A DNA stretch of 64,000 nucleotides. Origin: Flavobacteriales bacterium (lineage in GTDB: Bacteria > Bacteroidota > Bacteroidia > Flavobacteriales > Schleiferiaceae). This document shows positions 8,663 to 16,626 of this stretch, one piece after another; within the stretch, counting starts at the first letter, position 1, and the number at the start of each line of letters is the position of its first letter. Position numbers and translations under genes: made by a program. The notes below the pieces were generated by a model. It was not told where the DNA came from and did not search any database. It was given only the letters and a program-made list of their open reading frames with translations. The DNA is taken from positions 124,001 to 188,000 of the forward strand of contig CP051243.1 of assembly GCA_017795025.1 (NCBI GenBank), read 5' to 3'.

Positions 8663-10255
8663 CTAGTTACGAATCCATCGTTGTAGGGAAAGTAGTTCAT
8701 CATTTAAGTAAAGCGAAACTAAATAGATCCCGGTATTAAGCTCTTGAGGATTTATATCAAAATGACCAGACAGATCGGGATTGTTGTGGATCCACTCTTC
8801 TTGCCAAATCAGCTTTCCACTTTCATCACGGAAAACTACTTTAAAAGTACCGCTTGCCTCGGGAGCAGGATACCAAATTTGAGGTCTGCCTCCGGGGTTT
8901 GGGGCTAATTGCCAGGGGAGCTTAGGTGATTTTTGTTCTATTTCAACCGCGCCAATTTGCAATTGTGATTTTATCATCCAAACCTTATATAGCTTAGCGG
9001 TCGCATTACTTTGGGTTCCTGTGTTGGTAAAGAAGATATTAGGAGCAGAGCTCTCAATTCCGCCAAAGATGTAGCCAATTAGAATGCTGTCACCGTTAAG
9101 ACGGCTGTAATCTATTATTCCAGGTTCATATTCTATAATGCCGGGGGCGATGAAAAACTCAGAACCGGAACCAAGTAAGGCCGGCATTTCAACTTGAAGT
9201 TTAGTTTCCTGAAATTGACCAAGACTATCACGACTTACCCTCGCAATGGTCTTAACAAAGGGCACATTATTGTCTTGCGTGCGAACCCCATTTTGGTCGA
9301 AGTATTGCGCCATCCCGCCAAAAAAGAGGTGGTGCATCGCCTTATTATAAGGGTCGTAAATGGCCACATTAGCACAGTGGTAATGATTGTAATACTGGCT
9401 AAAGTTTGGAATTTCGCTAATGCCAGTTTGGTTGATGCGGACCGCGTTTAAGTAGGGGAGGTCGTTTTGTACTTGAAACACTCCAGAAAAGGCTACCAAG
9501 CCCATCGTGCCGTCTTCGCGGATCTCGGGACTTACATTATAATCTCGCCGATGTAATAAATTAGGGTCAATAAAGCTGCTGTCCCATTGTACTGTAAGAT
9601 TGGGGAAATTCCCGCTCAGTTGAAACCTACGCACGGCATTGCTATAAGTTTGGGTAAAGGAAGGCCCGTTCATGGGGTTATAACGCCCATCAAAGCGATG
9701 ACCGCCGAGCAGGTAAAAGGTGCTGTCGAGCCGCTTTAAACTACCTCCGGTAATGGCGAAATCCTCATCGTAAATCTGTTGAACGGCCGCATCGGGAATG
9801 CTGTCGCCTGCCTGGAGGGAGGCCAGTTGGCTTAAATCAATAATGGAAAGATAAGGGTGACTAATGTGGTTGCCACTGGCTTGAGATATACCATAACCGC
9901 CAACTAAAAAAAGATAGTCTCCCAGTTGATAGAAATTGATATTTGTAGACCTTAACTGATCAAACTTGGTCGTGCTGATACCGGATAAGCTCAGTTTGTA
10001 GGCTGTGGTATCTGCGGCGATAACCCAAATTTCTTCATTATGCCCGGCATTATCGAAGGAAGCCCAGGGTTGACGGCGATGCAGGCCATCCAAGCGACCG
10101 CCAAAGAGATACCATTTTCCCTGATGCTCACCATGAGCATAAGATTGCAAACCACTATTTAGGGGGAGATTGACACTTTCGAGCCAAAGCTCATTTTGGG
10201 CAGGTAGACTGAGAACGGCTACTAAAAAGCCGAGGCTGGCAATAAGCTTATGCAT
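8663..10255 (-). CDS. Secreted Kelch-like protein with T9SS type A sorting tail
   Basis: A 530-residue protein with a signal peptide (MHKLIASLGFLVAVLSLPAQ). Residues 20-400 contain repeated Gly-Gly turns of Kelch/beta-propeller type (LFGGRLDG, FLVGGYG, LLGGHRFDG, FFGGMAQY, IFGGIESS), consistent with a propeller. The last 80 residues (from PWQLAPNPGG to LSLQRWIRN) have the PNP start, the GIYLVSL strand and the basic end of the type A sorting domain that routes proteins through T9SS to the surface. The ligand is unknown. No enzyme motif is visible. Confidence 0.85.
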   Translation of the reverse strand: MHKLIASLGFLVAVLSLPAQNELWLESVNLPLNSGLQSYAHGEHQGKWYLFGGRLDGLHRRQPWASFDNAGHNEEIWVIAADTTAYKLSLSGISTTKFDQLRSTNINFYQLGDYLFLVGGYGISQASGNHISHPYLSIIDLSQLASLQAGDSIPDAAVQQIYDEDFAITGGSLKRLDSTFYLLGGHRFDGRYNPMNGPSFTQTYSNAVRRFQLSGNFPNLTVQWDSSFIDPNLLHRRDYNVSPEIREDGTMGLVAFSGVFQVQNDLPYLNAVRINQTGISEIPNFSQYYNHYHCANVAIYDPYNKAMHHLFFGGMAQYFDQNGVRTQDNNVPFVKTIARVSRDSLGQFQETKLQVEMPALLGSGSEFFIAPGIIEYEPGIIDYSRLNGDSILIGYIFGGIESSAPNIFFTNTGTQSNATAKLYKVWMIKSQLQIGAVEIEQKSPKLPWQLAPNPGGRPQIWYPAPEASGTFKVVFRDESGKLIWQEEWIHNNPDLSGHFDINPQELNTGIYLVSLYLNDELLSLQRWIRN

Positions 10256-10307
10256 GGATTGGAAGTTTTGCCAAAGCTAAAGGCAAATTTCCGTTGCTTC
10301 GGTGACA

Positions 10308-10760
10308 TTAATCAGCAAGTACTAAGCGGGAGGCCACCTCTCGGTCTATCGGTAAATTAAGCTCCATTGGTCGCAATTCGGAAAGTGGCTTCCAAAATAA
10401 ATCCTGATCACCATGTTTTTTTAAGGCCTGTTTTTCGCTTCGTTGTAGCAAAGGACTTAAATCATCGCAGCTTACGCGATAGTAGATACTCATGACCTGC
10501 ATTTTATTGGAAAAGGCCGAGGGTACAAAATCTTCGGTGGTATAGAAATGTTGGTCTACTGCAATATCTAAATTGCATTCTTCCTGAAATTCACGCTTTA
10601 AGCAATCGATAGTCCCTTCACCAAATTCTAATCCCCCACCTGGGAATTTAAGGTAGATGCCACCGTAGATGTTCTCGCGCGACAAAAGAATATTTCCTTG
10701 GTGAATGAGTAAGCCGTAAACGCGAATAGTAAAGGCCTCTATGGAGTGATTTTGACTCAT
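10308..10760 (-). CDS. NUDIX hydrolase
   Basis: A 150-residue cytoplasmic pyrophosphohydrolase. The start at 10760 is supported by the ATGA shared with the upstream gene's stop and by the beginning of the fold (IRVYGLLIHQGNILLSRE). The Nudix box GGLEFGEGTIDCLKREFQEE follows the GX5EX7REUXEE pattern; the usual Gly after EE is replaced by Asn, which is tolerated in the family. A Lys-Phe-Pro-Gly precedes it. The substrate (nucleotide, sugar nucleotide or other diphosphate) cannot be told from sequence. Coupling to a secreted T9SS protein gene is unexpected and may only reflect compact packing. Confidence 0.92.
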   Translation of the reverse strand: MSQNHSIEAFTIRVYGLLIHQGNILLSRENIYGGIYLKFPGGGLEFGEGTIDCLKREFQEECNLDIAVDQHFYTTEDFVPSAFSNKMQVMSIYYRVSCDDLSPLLQRSEKQALKKHGDQDLFWKPLSELRPMELNLPIDREVASRLVLAD

Positions 10761-12700
10761 CGTATCAAATTTACGATACCCCTTTTGATTCGCAGTTCTC
10801 CTTGAGCTTGAATTTGGTAAATCAGAACATAGGTATAGGCTCCAGCATTTAATCCTTGTCCATCCCACCATTGATCATTCAAAGAGGCCTGCCGTTTTCC
10901 GTAGCGATCAAAAATTTCCATTTCAAAGTGATAAACAGCATCCGGATGTGGGCCAAAGACATCATTGAGTCCATCTCCATTAGGACTAAAGGCGTTGGGC
11001 ATATATAGTTGCGCTTCCTCAAAACGAGGGTAGAGGGTATCGGAAACTAAGCAGCCATTGGTATCGATATAGGTGGCTATAATTCCTTCTGTCATGCTGC
11101 TTAGGCTTTCCACTTGGGCTGGGTTCCCGCTTACACTTGTGTCGCCGTAGGTCCAGGTAATCTCGTTTAAATTTTCGCTTACGCTGAGAATTAAACTATC
11201 TCCTAAAAGTGGTCGCTCGGGAAAAAAGCTTGCCTCTAGCACTTCTTTTGGAAAGAAGCTGATAAAGACAGAGTCCCTTACCGTTTCAGCACCACAGGCA
11301 TTGCTTATTTCACACCAATACCAACCTTCCGTAGTTACCAAAACACTGTCTGCGGAAGCGCCGGTACTCCATAAAATTTGATAATTGGTGGCGTTAATAT
11401 TGGGGACAAGATAAACTTGGTTGTGGGCACAAACTTGGCGGTCGGGACCCAGATCCAAGCTTAGGGGGTCCACCGTTTGGCAAAAGTTGTTAAGCGATAA
11501 TAAAACCCTGCTTTCGGGAAAGGAATAGTTTTGAATAGTAAAGTCATTGTAGCGGTTTGCGCCAAAATTGGGAGGATTGGAATCCATCGTCACATTACTG
11601 GGCTCGGTAGGAATTCCGCTTAAGGTGCCGGCGCAAGTTTGTAGAGTGCTTATGTCAATAGGAAGCTTCCGAAAGACTTGAGCCTGGTAGGATGCGAAGG
11701 TGAAATCAATTAAACCGCTGATCAACATTTGATCTTCGGAGAGGAAGTCTAAATCTCGAGCATACAATTGGTCTCCGGTGTTTTTAGGAAGTAGGTAGGT
11801 ACTTTGATAGCTGCCATCAGCATTAAGCTCTAAAACTCCCCATTGGATTTGATTAGGTCCAAAATTGGTGAAGAGCATGTGAATATGGCCGTTACTGGCT
11901 ACACTTGCGGCCGTTGCATTGATGTTGAGGTATACATCACTCGACCAAATTAAATTCCCTTGAAGGTCTATTTTAAAAACCAAAGTGCGGTCGATGGCGC
12001 CAATGTACTTGCCAAAGATGAGGAAGCCATCGTTTAGGGCTATGGGCGGAATGGAGCTTTGGTAGTATCCCTGATACCTTTGAATCCACTCCACGTTTCC
12101 ATTAGCATCGAGTTTATAAATAGCTTGACCACTAATATTGAGCAGGCCACCGTTTAAACCCGGCACCGACATTCCCCATATAAAGTTATTGCTGTATTGG
12201 AAGGCGTGAATTTCTTGACCTTGCTGGTTAAGCTTGAGCACCGTATTGGCCAAGCCTGTTGTTGCGGTGGAGTTGCCACTTAGATATAAATTACCATCTA
12301 CATCAAGATGCATTTGATACCAAACGAAATTGATGGGGGCACGGATACTTTTTGAGAGGAGTATTTGGCCAAGCTCATCCATCTTGAGCAGGGCCACCGC
12401 GCTATCTTGATTTTGCCCTAATCCGGCAGCCAGCCATAAATTTGAGCCATCGGCTTGCGCTCTAAAAACCCGGTTTAAGGGAAGACTTCTAAAAATCTCC
12501 TTGCTCCAGGTGGTATCGCCGCAGGAATTAAAGCGAATGATTAAAGCCGATTCATTCCCAGTGGCAACCTGAGCATAAGAACCATCATTAAAAATTACCG
12601 TTTCGGAACCACGACTCGCGTCAAAGCCAAAAACCACTAATTCTTGCGCTCCGACTAGAGGAGCGAAAAATAGAAGTATCAAAAAGAATGCATGGCGCAT
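10757..12700 (-). CDS. Secreted protein with gliding-motility-associated C-terminal domain (T9SS type B)
   Basis: I chose the ATG at 12700, which starts a normal signal peptide (MRHAFFLILLFFAPLVGAQ); the frame is open 7 codons upstream. The central part (about 20-380) is a run of beta-propeller or PQQ-like strands (LWLAAGLG, NLYLSGNS, LNISGQAIYKLDANGN, MLISGLIDF). Next come Ig/PKD-like segments with YQILWSTGASADS and WTYGDTSVSGN. The end has the type B sorting signature: MPNAFSPNGDGLNDVF, FEMEIFDRYGK, WWDGQ, GAYTYVLIY. It is probably a large surface or adhesin-like protein. The stop shares ATGA with the NUDIX gene. Confidence 0.9.
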   Translation of the reverse strand: MRHAFFLILLFFAPLVGAQELVVFGFDASRGSETVIFNDGSYAQVATGNESALIIRFNSCGDTTWSKEIFRSLPLNRVFRAQADGSNLWLAAGLGQNQDSAVALLKMDELGQILLSKSIRAPINFVWYQMHLDVDGNLYLSGNSTATTGLANTVLKLNQQGQEIHAFQYSNNFIWGMSVPGLNGGLLNISGQAIYKLDANGNVEWIQRYQGYYQSSIPPIALNDGFLIFGKYIGAIDRTLVFKIDLQGNLIWSSDVYLNINATAASVASNGHIHMLFTNFGPNQIQWGVLELNADGSYQSTYLLPKNTGDQLYARDLDFLSEDQMLISGLIDFTFASYQAQVFRKLPIDISTLQTCAGTLSGIPTEPSNVTMDSNPPNFGANRYNDFTIQNYSFPESRVLLSLNNFCQTVDPLSLDLGPDRQVCAHNQVYLVPNINATNYQILWSTGASADSVLVTTEGWYWCEISNACGAETVRDSVFISFFPKEVLEASFFPERPLLGDSLILSVSENLNEITWTYGDTSVSGNPAQVESLSSMTEGIIATYIDTNGCLVSDTLYPRFEEAQLYMPNAFSPNGDGLNDVFGPHPDAVYHFEMEIFDRYGKRQASLNDQWWDGQGLNAGAYTYVLIYQIQAQGELRIKRGIVNLIR

Positions 12701-12762
12701 GTCTAAGGCTTTGTAAATCAAACGAAGAATGTGCTAAAAAGGTTTGATTTTCGAATTGCCAC

Positions 12763-13434
12763 TTATTGCTTTTTTGCGCGGGCCATTTCTCTTTTTCCCG
12801 GCGGACCCGGTATTTTTTCAACCTCTAAATTAGCGGCCTTCATCGCTCTGCGAACGCTTCCTTTTACACAATAAGTAAGCAGTTTTCCTCCCGATTTTAA
12901 AGCGGTTTGCATTTTCTCAAAAACCTCAACCGTCCACAAATCTGCTTGCGCTTCGGGCGAGAAAGCATCAAAATAGATTAAATCGTAAAAGTCCTTTTTA
13001 GGCTCAAATTGCTTGAGGTCTTCCTCCATCTTACAGAGCTTAAAATACGGATCTAGTGCACAGTCTTTGTTCCATTCAGCTTGATGCAGACTTAGGTAGA
13101 AGTCTCGATATTGAGGCGATTCCGTAAAAAGCTCGGGCCATTCCAGGCTTTCCCATTCTGATTTTTGAAGGGGATATTTTTCTAGGCTGTGGTAGCAAAT
13201 ATGCTGCTCAGGGTTTCCTTTTTCAAAATGGCTGAGTAAGGCATTAAGGCCTGTTCCAAAGCCAATTTCAAGAATAGAAAGGGATTCTTGCTGAGCTAAG
13301 GTTAAGAGTCCCGCTGCTATAAAAACATGGCGCGACTCTTGGAGCGCGCCATGCAAGGAATGGTAATGTTGTTGTAATTCGGGTACGTATAAGCTAGGAC
13401 TTCCGTCCTTGGTCTTTACCCAATGTCGATTCAT
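12763..13434 (-). CDS. mnmD: tRNA 5-methylaminomethyl-2-thiouridine methyltransferase MnmD
   Basis: A 223-residue SAM-dependent enzyme that methylates the wobble uridine side chain (nm5s2U34 to mnm5s2U34) of certain tRNAs. Seen: the N-terminal family segment SLYVPELQQHYHSLHGALQES, the SAM-binding glycine loop LEIGFGTGLNALL, the motif IYFDAFSPEAQADLW, and LLTYCVKGSVRRAM and GPPGKREM near the end. In E. coli this is the C-terminal-fused domain of MnmC with an oxidase; here only the methyltransferase is present, as in many bacteria with a stand-alone MnmD. Its ATGA is shared with the stop of the cytochrome gene just upstream. Confidence 0.92.
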   Translation of the reverse strand: MNRHWVKTKDGSPSLYVPELQQHYHSLHGALQESRHVFIAAGLLTLAQQESLSILEIGFGTGLNALLSHFEKGNPEQHICYHSLEKYPLQKSEWESLEWPELFTESPQYRDFYLSLHQAEWNKDCALDPYFKLCKMEEDLKQFEPKKDFYDLIYFDAFSPEAQADLWTVEVFEKMQTALKSGGKLLTYCVKGSVRRAMKAANLEVEKIPGPPGKREMARAKKQ

Positions 13435-13940
13435 AATTCCGATTCGAAGTCCTTAATCTTCATCCGGCGAATTTTGGCTAAGGGGCCTTGACAGTAAATC
13501 GTATGACAGCTTGCGCAGGTATTAACCATGGCATTATAGGCTTTTACCCCTTCCTCCGTTGTTTTAGCCTGAGTAATCGCCTCCATATTAGCGATGTACT
13601 CCTTAGCCAGAGCATCGAAAGTTTCATTGAGGTTTTCATTAGCCTGAGCGGTATGGATGTTTAGAAAATCTTCGGGGAAGCTTTCTGGTATTTTACCGGC
13701 CTTGATATCCTGCTTAAGCGCTAGATTTTTGTCATACATGCTTCGCATGAGGAGCGCCAACTCGCTGGGTTCATTTACCTCTAGGGATTTCTCATCCTCT
13801 TGGTTGGCGTCACTTTCTGCTTCGGAAGTTTGGGCTTGATTCGCTTCGGAGCTAGGCTCTTCAGCATTGGACTGGCAAGCCACAAAAAAGGATGCCCCAA
13901 TGAGGCATCCTCCTAATATTATGCGCTTAAAAATCATCAT
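13431..13940 (-). CDS. Cytochrome c-type lipoprotein, cytochrome c'-like
   Basis: A 169-residue protein with a lipoprotein signal ending FFVAC (lipid Cys22) and an acidic linker (25-58). It holds one covalent haem site, CASCH (142-146), close to the C-terminus, preceded by three or four helices. A C-terminal CXXCH after a helical bundle, and Met66 in LALLMRSMYD near the start of the fold, resemble cytochrome c' or c556. Another Cys (150) follows the haem site. It is probably an electron carrier or a gas-sensing haem on the periplasmic side. The stop shares ATGA with mnmD, and the DUF4920 lipoprotein gene lies downstream-facing at the 5' side with no spacer. Confidence 0.83.
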   Translation of the reverse strand: MMIFKRIILGGCLIGASFFVACQSNAEEPSSEANQAQTSEAESDANQEDEKSLEVNEPSELALLMRSMYDKNLALKQDIKAGKIPESFPEDFLNIHTAQANENLNETFDALAKEYIANMEAITQAKTTEEGVKAYNAMVNTCASCHTIYCQGPLAKIRRMKIKDFESEL

Positions 13941-14465
13941 TTAGCTTTTGATGATTACGCCGTTAGCGGTAAAGTTTAAGCTGATTTCGGGTTCGGTGAT
14001 TTCAGCAATCTCTTCTTCAGATTTACCGGCGTCTTCGGCTAAATGCTTTAAAAAAGCAACGTCCAAAGTATCAACGTAGGCCGTGCCTTCTACGACCGCC
14101 TTTTCGCCGTTAAGATTTTTGGGTACAAAAAAGGAGTAATCGCGGAAGCTCACTCTTAGTTCTTCTCCATTACCCATATCCATTTTCATCCAGCAACCTT
14201 TCTTTTGACAAGAAGAGTTTACCGTTCCGGCAAGCTTTACTGTGATGCTATCCTGACCATTCATCATGGCCATTAACTGACTCACTTCTACGGCACCATC
14301 TTCCGAAATGGTGTCTCCAAAATAGTGGTTTTCAAGCGTTTCTGTGCTGGCCTCAACCGCAGTTGAATCTGAGCTAGCGGGGGTTTCGCTGTCCCCGTCG
14401 TTTGTTGTACTTTTGCAAGCGCTAAGCAGGGCTATAGCAGCGAGGAAAAATGTGAATTTCTTCAT
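13941..14465 (-). CDS. DUF4920 lipoprotein
   Basis: I chose the ATG at 14465, which begins a lipoprotein signal (MKKFTFFLAAIALLSAC, lipid Cys17). A Thr/Ser/Glu-rich linker leads to the DUF4920 domain: HYFGDTISEDGAVEVSQLM, then VKLAGTVNSSCQKKGCWMKM, RVSFRDYSFFVPKNLNGE and AVVEGTAYVD. The pair of cysteines in SSCQKKGCWM is a family hallmark and may bind a metal or undergo redox chemistry, but no function is established. It is the first gene of the cluster with the cytochrome-like lipoprotein and mnmD; its stop is directly followed by the next ATG. Context hints at a periplasmic redox partnership. Confidence 0.85.
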   Translation of the reverse strand: MKKFTFFLAAIALLSACKSTTNDGDSETPASSDSTAVEASTETLENHYFGDTISEDGAVEVSQLMAMMNGQDSITVKLAGTVNSSCQKKGCWMKMDMGNGEELRVSFRDYSFFVPKNLNGEKAVVEGTAYVDTLDVAFLKHLAEDAGKSEEEIAEITEPEISLNFTANGVIIKS

Positions 14466-14556
14466 GGTTTGTTTCTCATTTAGCATAGCAAAGATAGCAT
14501 TCTCTCAAAAGCGCAAAGTAATGGAGCCGAATAAGCTCCCATAAAAAGTTAAAAGA

Positions 14557-15603
14557 ATGAAGATCACCAAAACCTCTCAGTCCCGAATTAAAGATGTGGA
14601 CTTTAATAATCTGGTGTTCGGGACCCAATTTAGCGACCATATGTTGGTGGCTGAATACAGCGATGGGGCCTGGTCCGAACCCGAGATTAAACCCTACGGA
14701 CCTTTTAGCTTCACTCCAGCCATGCACACCTTGCATTATGGTCAGGCCATTTTCGAAGGCCAAAAGGCCTATTACATGGAAAATGGTGAAATTGGTATTT
14801 TCCGTCCAGAGGCTAATGCCAAACGATTAAATCACTCTGCTCGGCGGATGTTTATGCCCGAGTTTCCCGAGGATTTATTTATGGAAGGGATTAAGGCTTT
14901 GGTTGATATTGATCGGGAATGGGTTCCAAAAGCACCCAATCATTCTTTGTACCTCCGACCTTTTATGTTCGGTAGTTCTGAGTTTGTGGCCGCTCGGCCC
15001 TCCGAGAAATACATCTTTTGTATTATCACTTCTCCGGTAGGGCCCTATTACGCTGGTGATGTTAAAGTGAAAATTGAAGAAACCTATACTCGTAGTGCAG
15101 CCGGTGGCGTTGGTTCTACCAAATGTGCGGGTAATTATGGAGGAGCCTTTTATGCTACTGATCAAGCCCGTAAAGAAGGATATACCCAAGTTATTTGGAC
15201 CGATCATAAGAACCATGAGTTGGTGGAAGAATCGGGCACTATGAATGTGGCTTTTATTATTGATGATACCTTTATTACGCCTCCTTTAAGTGATCGTATC
15301 TTAGGGGGAATCACCCGGGATAGTATCTTAACACTTTTAAGAGATAGAGGCTTTGTGAAAGTTGAGGAGCGCCCAATTAAAGTAGAGGAAGTGGTTGCCG
15401 CTGCTAAAGAAGGACGTTTACAAGAAGCTTTCGGAATGGGAACGGCGGCTGTTATTAGTCCAATTTCCACTATCGGCTTCCGCGGAACAGACTTCTCAAT
15501 TTCCACACCAGAGGATGGATATGCAATGCGCATCAAAAAGGAACTAACCGAATTACGAAGCGGTTTAGCCGAAGACCCTTACGGTTGGATGGTTAAGTTC
15601 TAA
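14557..15603 (+). CDS. ilvE: Branched-chain amino acid aminotransferase
   Basis: A PLP-dependent fold-IV transaminase that converts between branched-chain amino acids and their 2-oxo acids (last step of Val/Leu/Ile synthesis, first of breakdown). The length (348) and motifs match the longer BCAT type: LHYGQAIFEGQKAY near the N-terminus, YLRPFMFGSSEF, the Schiff-base Lys189 in GVGSTKCAGNYGG, ELVEESGTMN, and ITRDSILTL. It is transcribed alone, divergent from the DUF4920 cluster, and ends before a strong bidirectional terminator. Confidence 0.96.
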   Translation: MKITKTSQSRIKDVDFNNLVFGTQFSDHMLVAEYSDGAWSEPEIKPYGPFSFTPAMHTLHYGQAIFEGQKAYYMENGEIGIFRPEANAKRLNHSARRMFMPEFPEDLFMEGIKALVDIDREWVPKAPNHSLYLRPFMFGSSEFVAARPSEKYIFCIITSPVGPYYAGDVKVKIEETYTRSAAGGVGSTKCAGNYGGAFYATDQARKEGYTQVIWTDHKNHELVEESGTMNVAFIIDDTFITPPLSDRILGGITRDSILTLLRDRGFVKVEERPIKVEEVVAAAKEGRLQEAFGMGTAAVISPISTIGFRGTDFSISTPEDGYAMRIKKELTELRSGLAEDPYGWMVKF

Positions 15604-15640
15604 GACTTAAATACATTTTTCCATTTCTATGGATCATTAA

Positions 15641-15668
15641 AAAGCCTTCCTTTTGCGAAGGCTTTTTT
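15641..15668. terminator. Bidirectional rho-independent terminator between ilvE and a lipoprotein gene
   Basis: AAGCCTTC (15642-15649) pairs with GAAGGCTT (15657-15664), loop CTTTTGC, T-run to 15668 on the plus strand and five T on the minus strand. It can end both convergent transcripts. Confidence 0.88.
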
Positions 15669-15689
15669 TTGGTCTATAAAAAGTGTTCA

Positions 15690-16376
15690 TCACTCCTCGT
15701 CTTCGCGCCAAACGGTTTCCACAAATAAAGAGTCCAAATCCGGATCCATACATCCAAACATCCAAGTGCTATCCTGATCGCTTAAGGTGTAGTAGGCTCC
15801 GCCATTGATATACAGGCCGTAGGTCTTGCCACCTTGACTTATGGAGCCACGCAAATCGCAAGGCAATACGCTAAAAAGGTAGTGCCACTCCCGACCACTA
15901 ATAGCTTTTCCGGAAGCTATTACGGTTTTTACTTGATCCTCATTTAAGGTCCATCCGCTGCACATATCCTGCTGAGGGGCCGAGGAGTTGGTAGAGTCTG
16001 TGCTTCGGAGACTTTGGATGCTAAAACTCTCTCGCGGATTAAAATTCAGTTTTAAGGGGTCTTTGGCTTTTGGCTGAAGTTGAAGGGTATCCCTAAACCC
16101 GTTTTTTAAATGGAAGGTGTCGGCCTTAAAGTGCGGGTGATCTATCCAAAAGCTTCGCTGATTGCAAGTACCCGAGATCTCTTGATATTCAAATTGTCCA
16201 TCGAGGCCGCTTAGGAGGGTATCCCGCGGTATATCGTTGTAGGCGCAAATTATTTGAGCTTCGGAGATGGCTTTTTGGTCCAATGATGATACTAAGTTCA
16301 CGTCAACAGAAAAGTAACAATCGCAGGCCCCAAGCATAAATAGCGATAGAATTAAGAGTGCCGTCTTCTTCATCAT
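15690..16376 (-). CDS. Lipoprotein of unknown function
   Basis: A 228-residue protein with a lipoprotein signal (MKKTALLILSLFMLGAC, lipid Cys18 in the 228-residue form). Directly after it lies DCYFSVDVNLVSS, then a segment that looks like a carboxypeptidase-regulatory or CNA-B-like beta-sandwich (QKAISEAQIICAYNDI, LSGLDGQFEYQEI, FWIDHPHFKADTF). The C-terminal half has no pattern I recognise (GGAYYTLSDQDSTWMFGCMDP). Two adjacent ATG codons could serve as start. It is a single-gene unit convergent with ilvE. Confidence 0.7.
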   Translation of the reverse strand: MMKKTALLILSLFMLGACDCYFSVDVNLVSSLDQKAISEAQIICAYNDIPRDTLLSGLDGQFEYQEISGTCNQRSFWIDHPHFKADTFHLKNGFRDTLQLQPKAKDPLKLNFNPRESFSIQSLRSTDSTNSSAPQQDMCSGWTLNEDQVKTVIASGKAISGREWHYLFSVLPCDLRGSISQGGKTYGLYINGGAYYTLSDQDSTWMFGCMDPDLDSLFVETVWREDEE

Positions 16377-16449
16377 TCCCCTAAGTTAAGGAGTCATTTA
16401 CTTAGAGCATATTACTCTTTTTAGTTTAATTTTTAATGAGTGGACAGAA

Positions 16450-16626
16450 ATGAGAATCACCTCAGCTGATTTTCTTCCAGTTAAGCTGCAAACATTCATT
16501 CAAAATTTCTCCGCAATCTCGCAAGGGGACATTAGCCTAATCCTTAGCAGAAACTTAAAGGATTACCGCAAGTCGGAATTGCTGATTATGAGTCCTCAAG
16601 AATACTGCAAAGCGCATCTGCACTAG
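16450..16626 (+). CDS. Possible 58-residue small protein
   Basis: An open frame from ATG to TAG encoding MRITSADFLPVKLQTFIQNF and ending SPQEYCKAHLH. A five-codon frame MSGQK (16436) overlaps its start as ATGA. No ribosome-binding site, family or signal peptide is visible, and it overlaps the converging T9SS gene by 4 bases. It could be chance or the remnant of a longer gene. Otherwise the 246-base gap 16377-16622 holds nothing that I recognise. Confidence 0.25.
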   Translation: MRITSADFLPVKLQTFIQNFSAISQGDISLILSRNLKDYRKSELLIMSPQEYCKAHLH

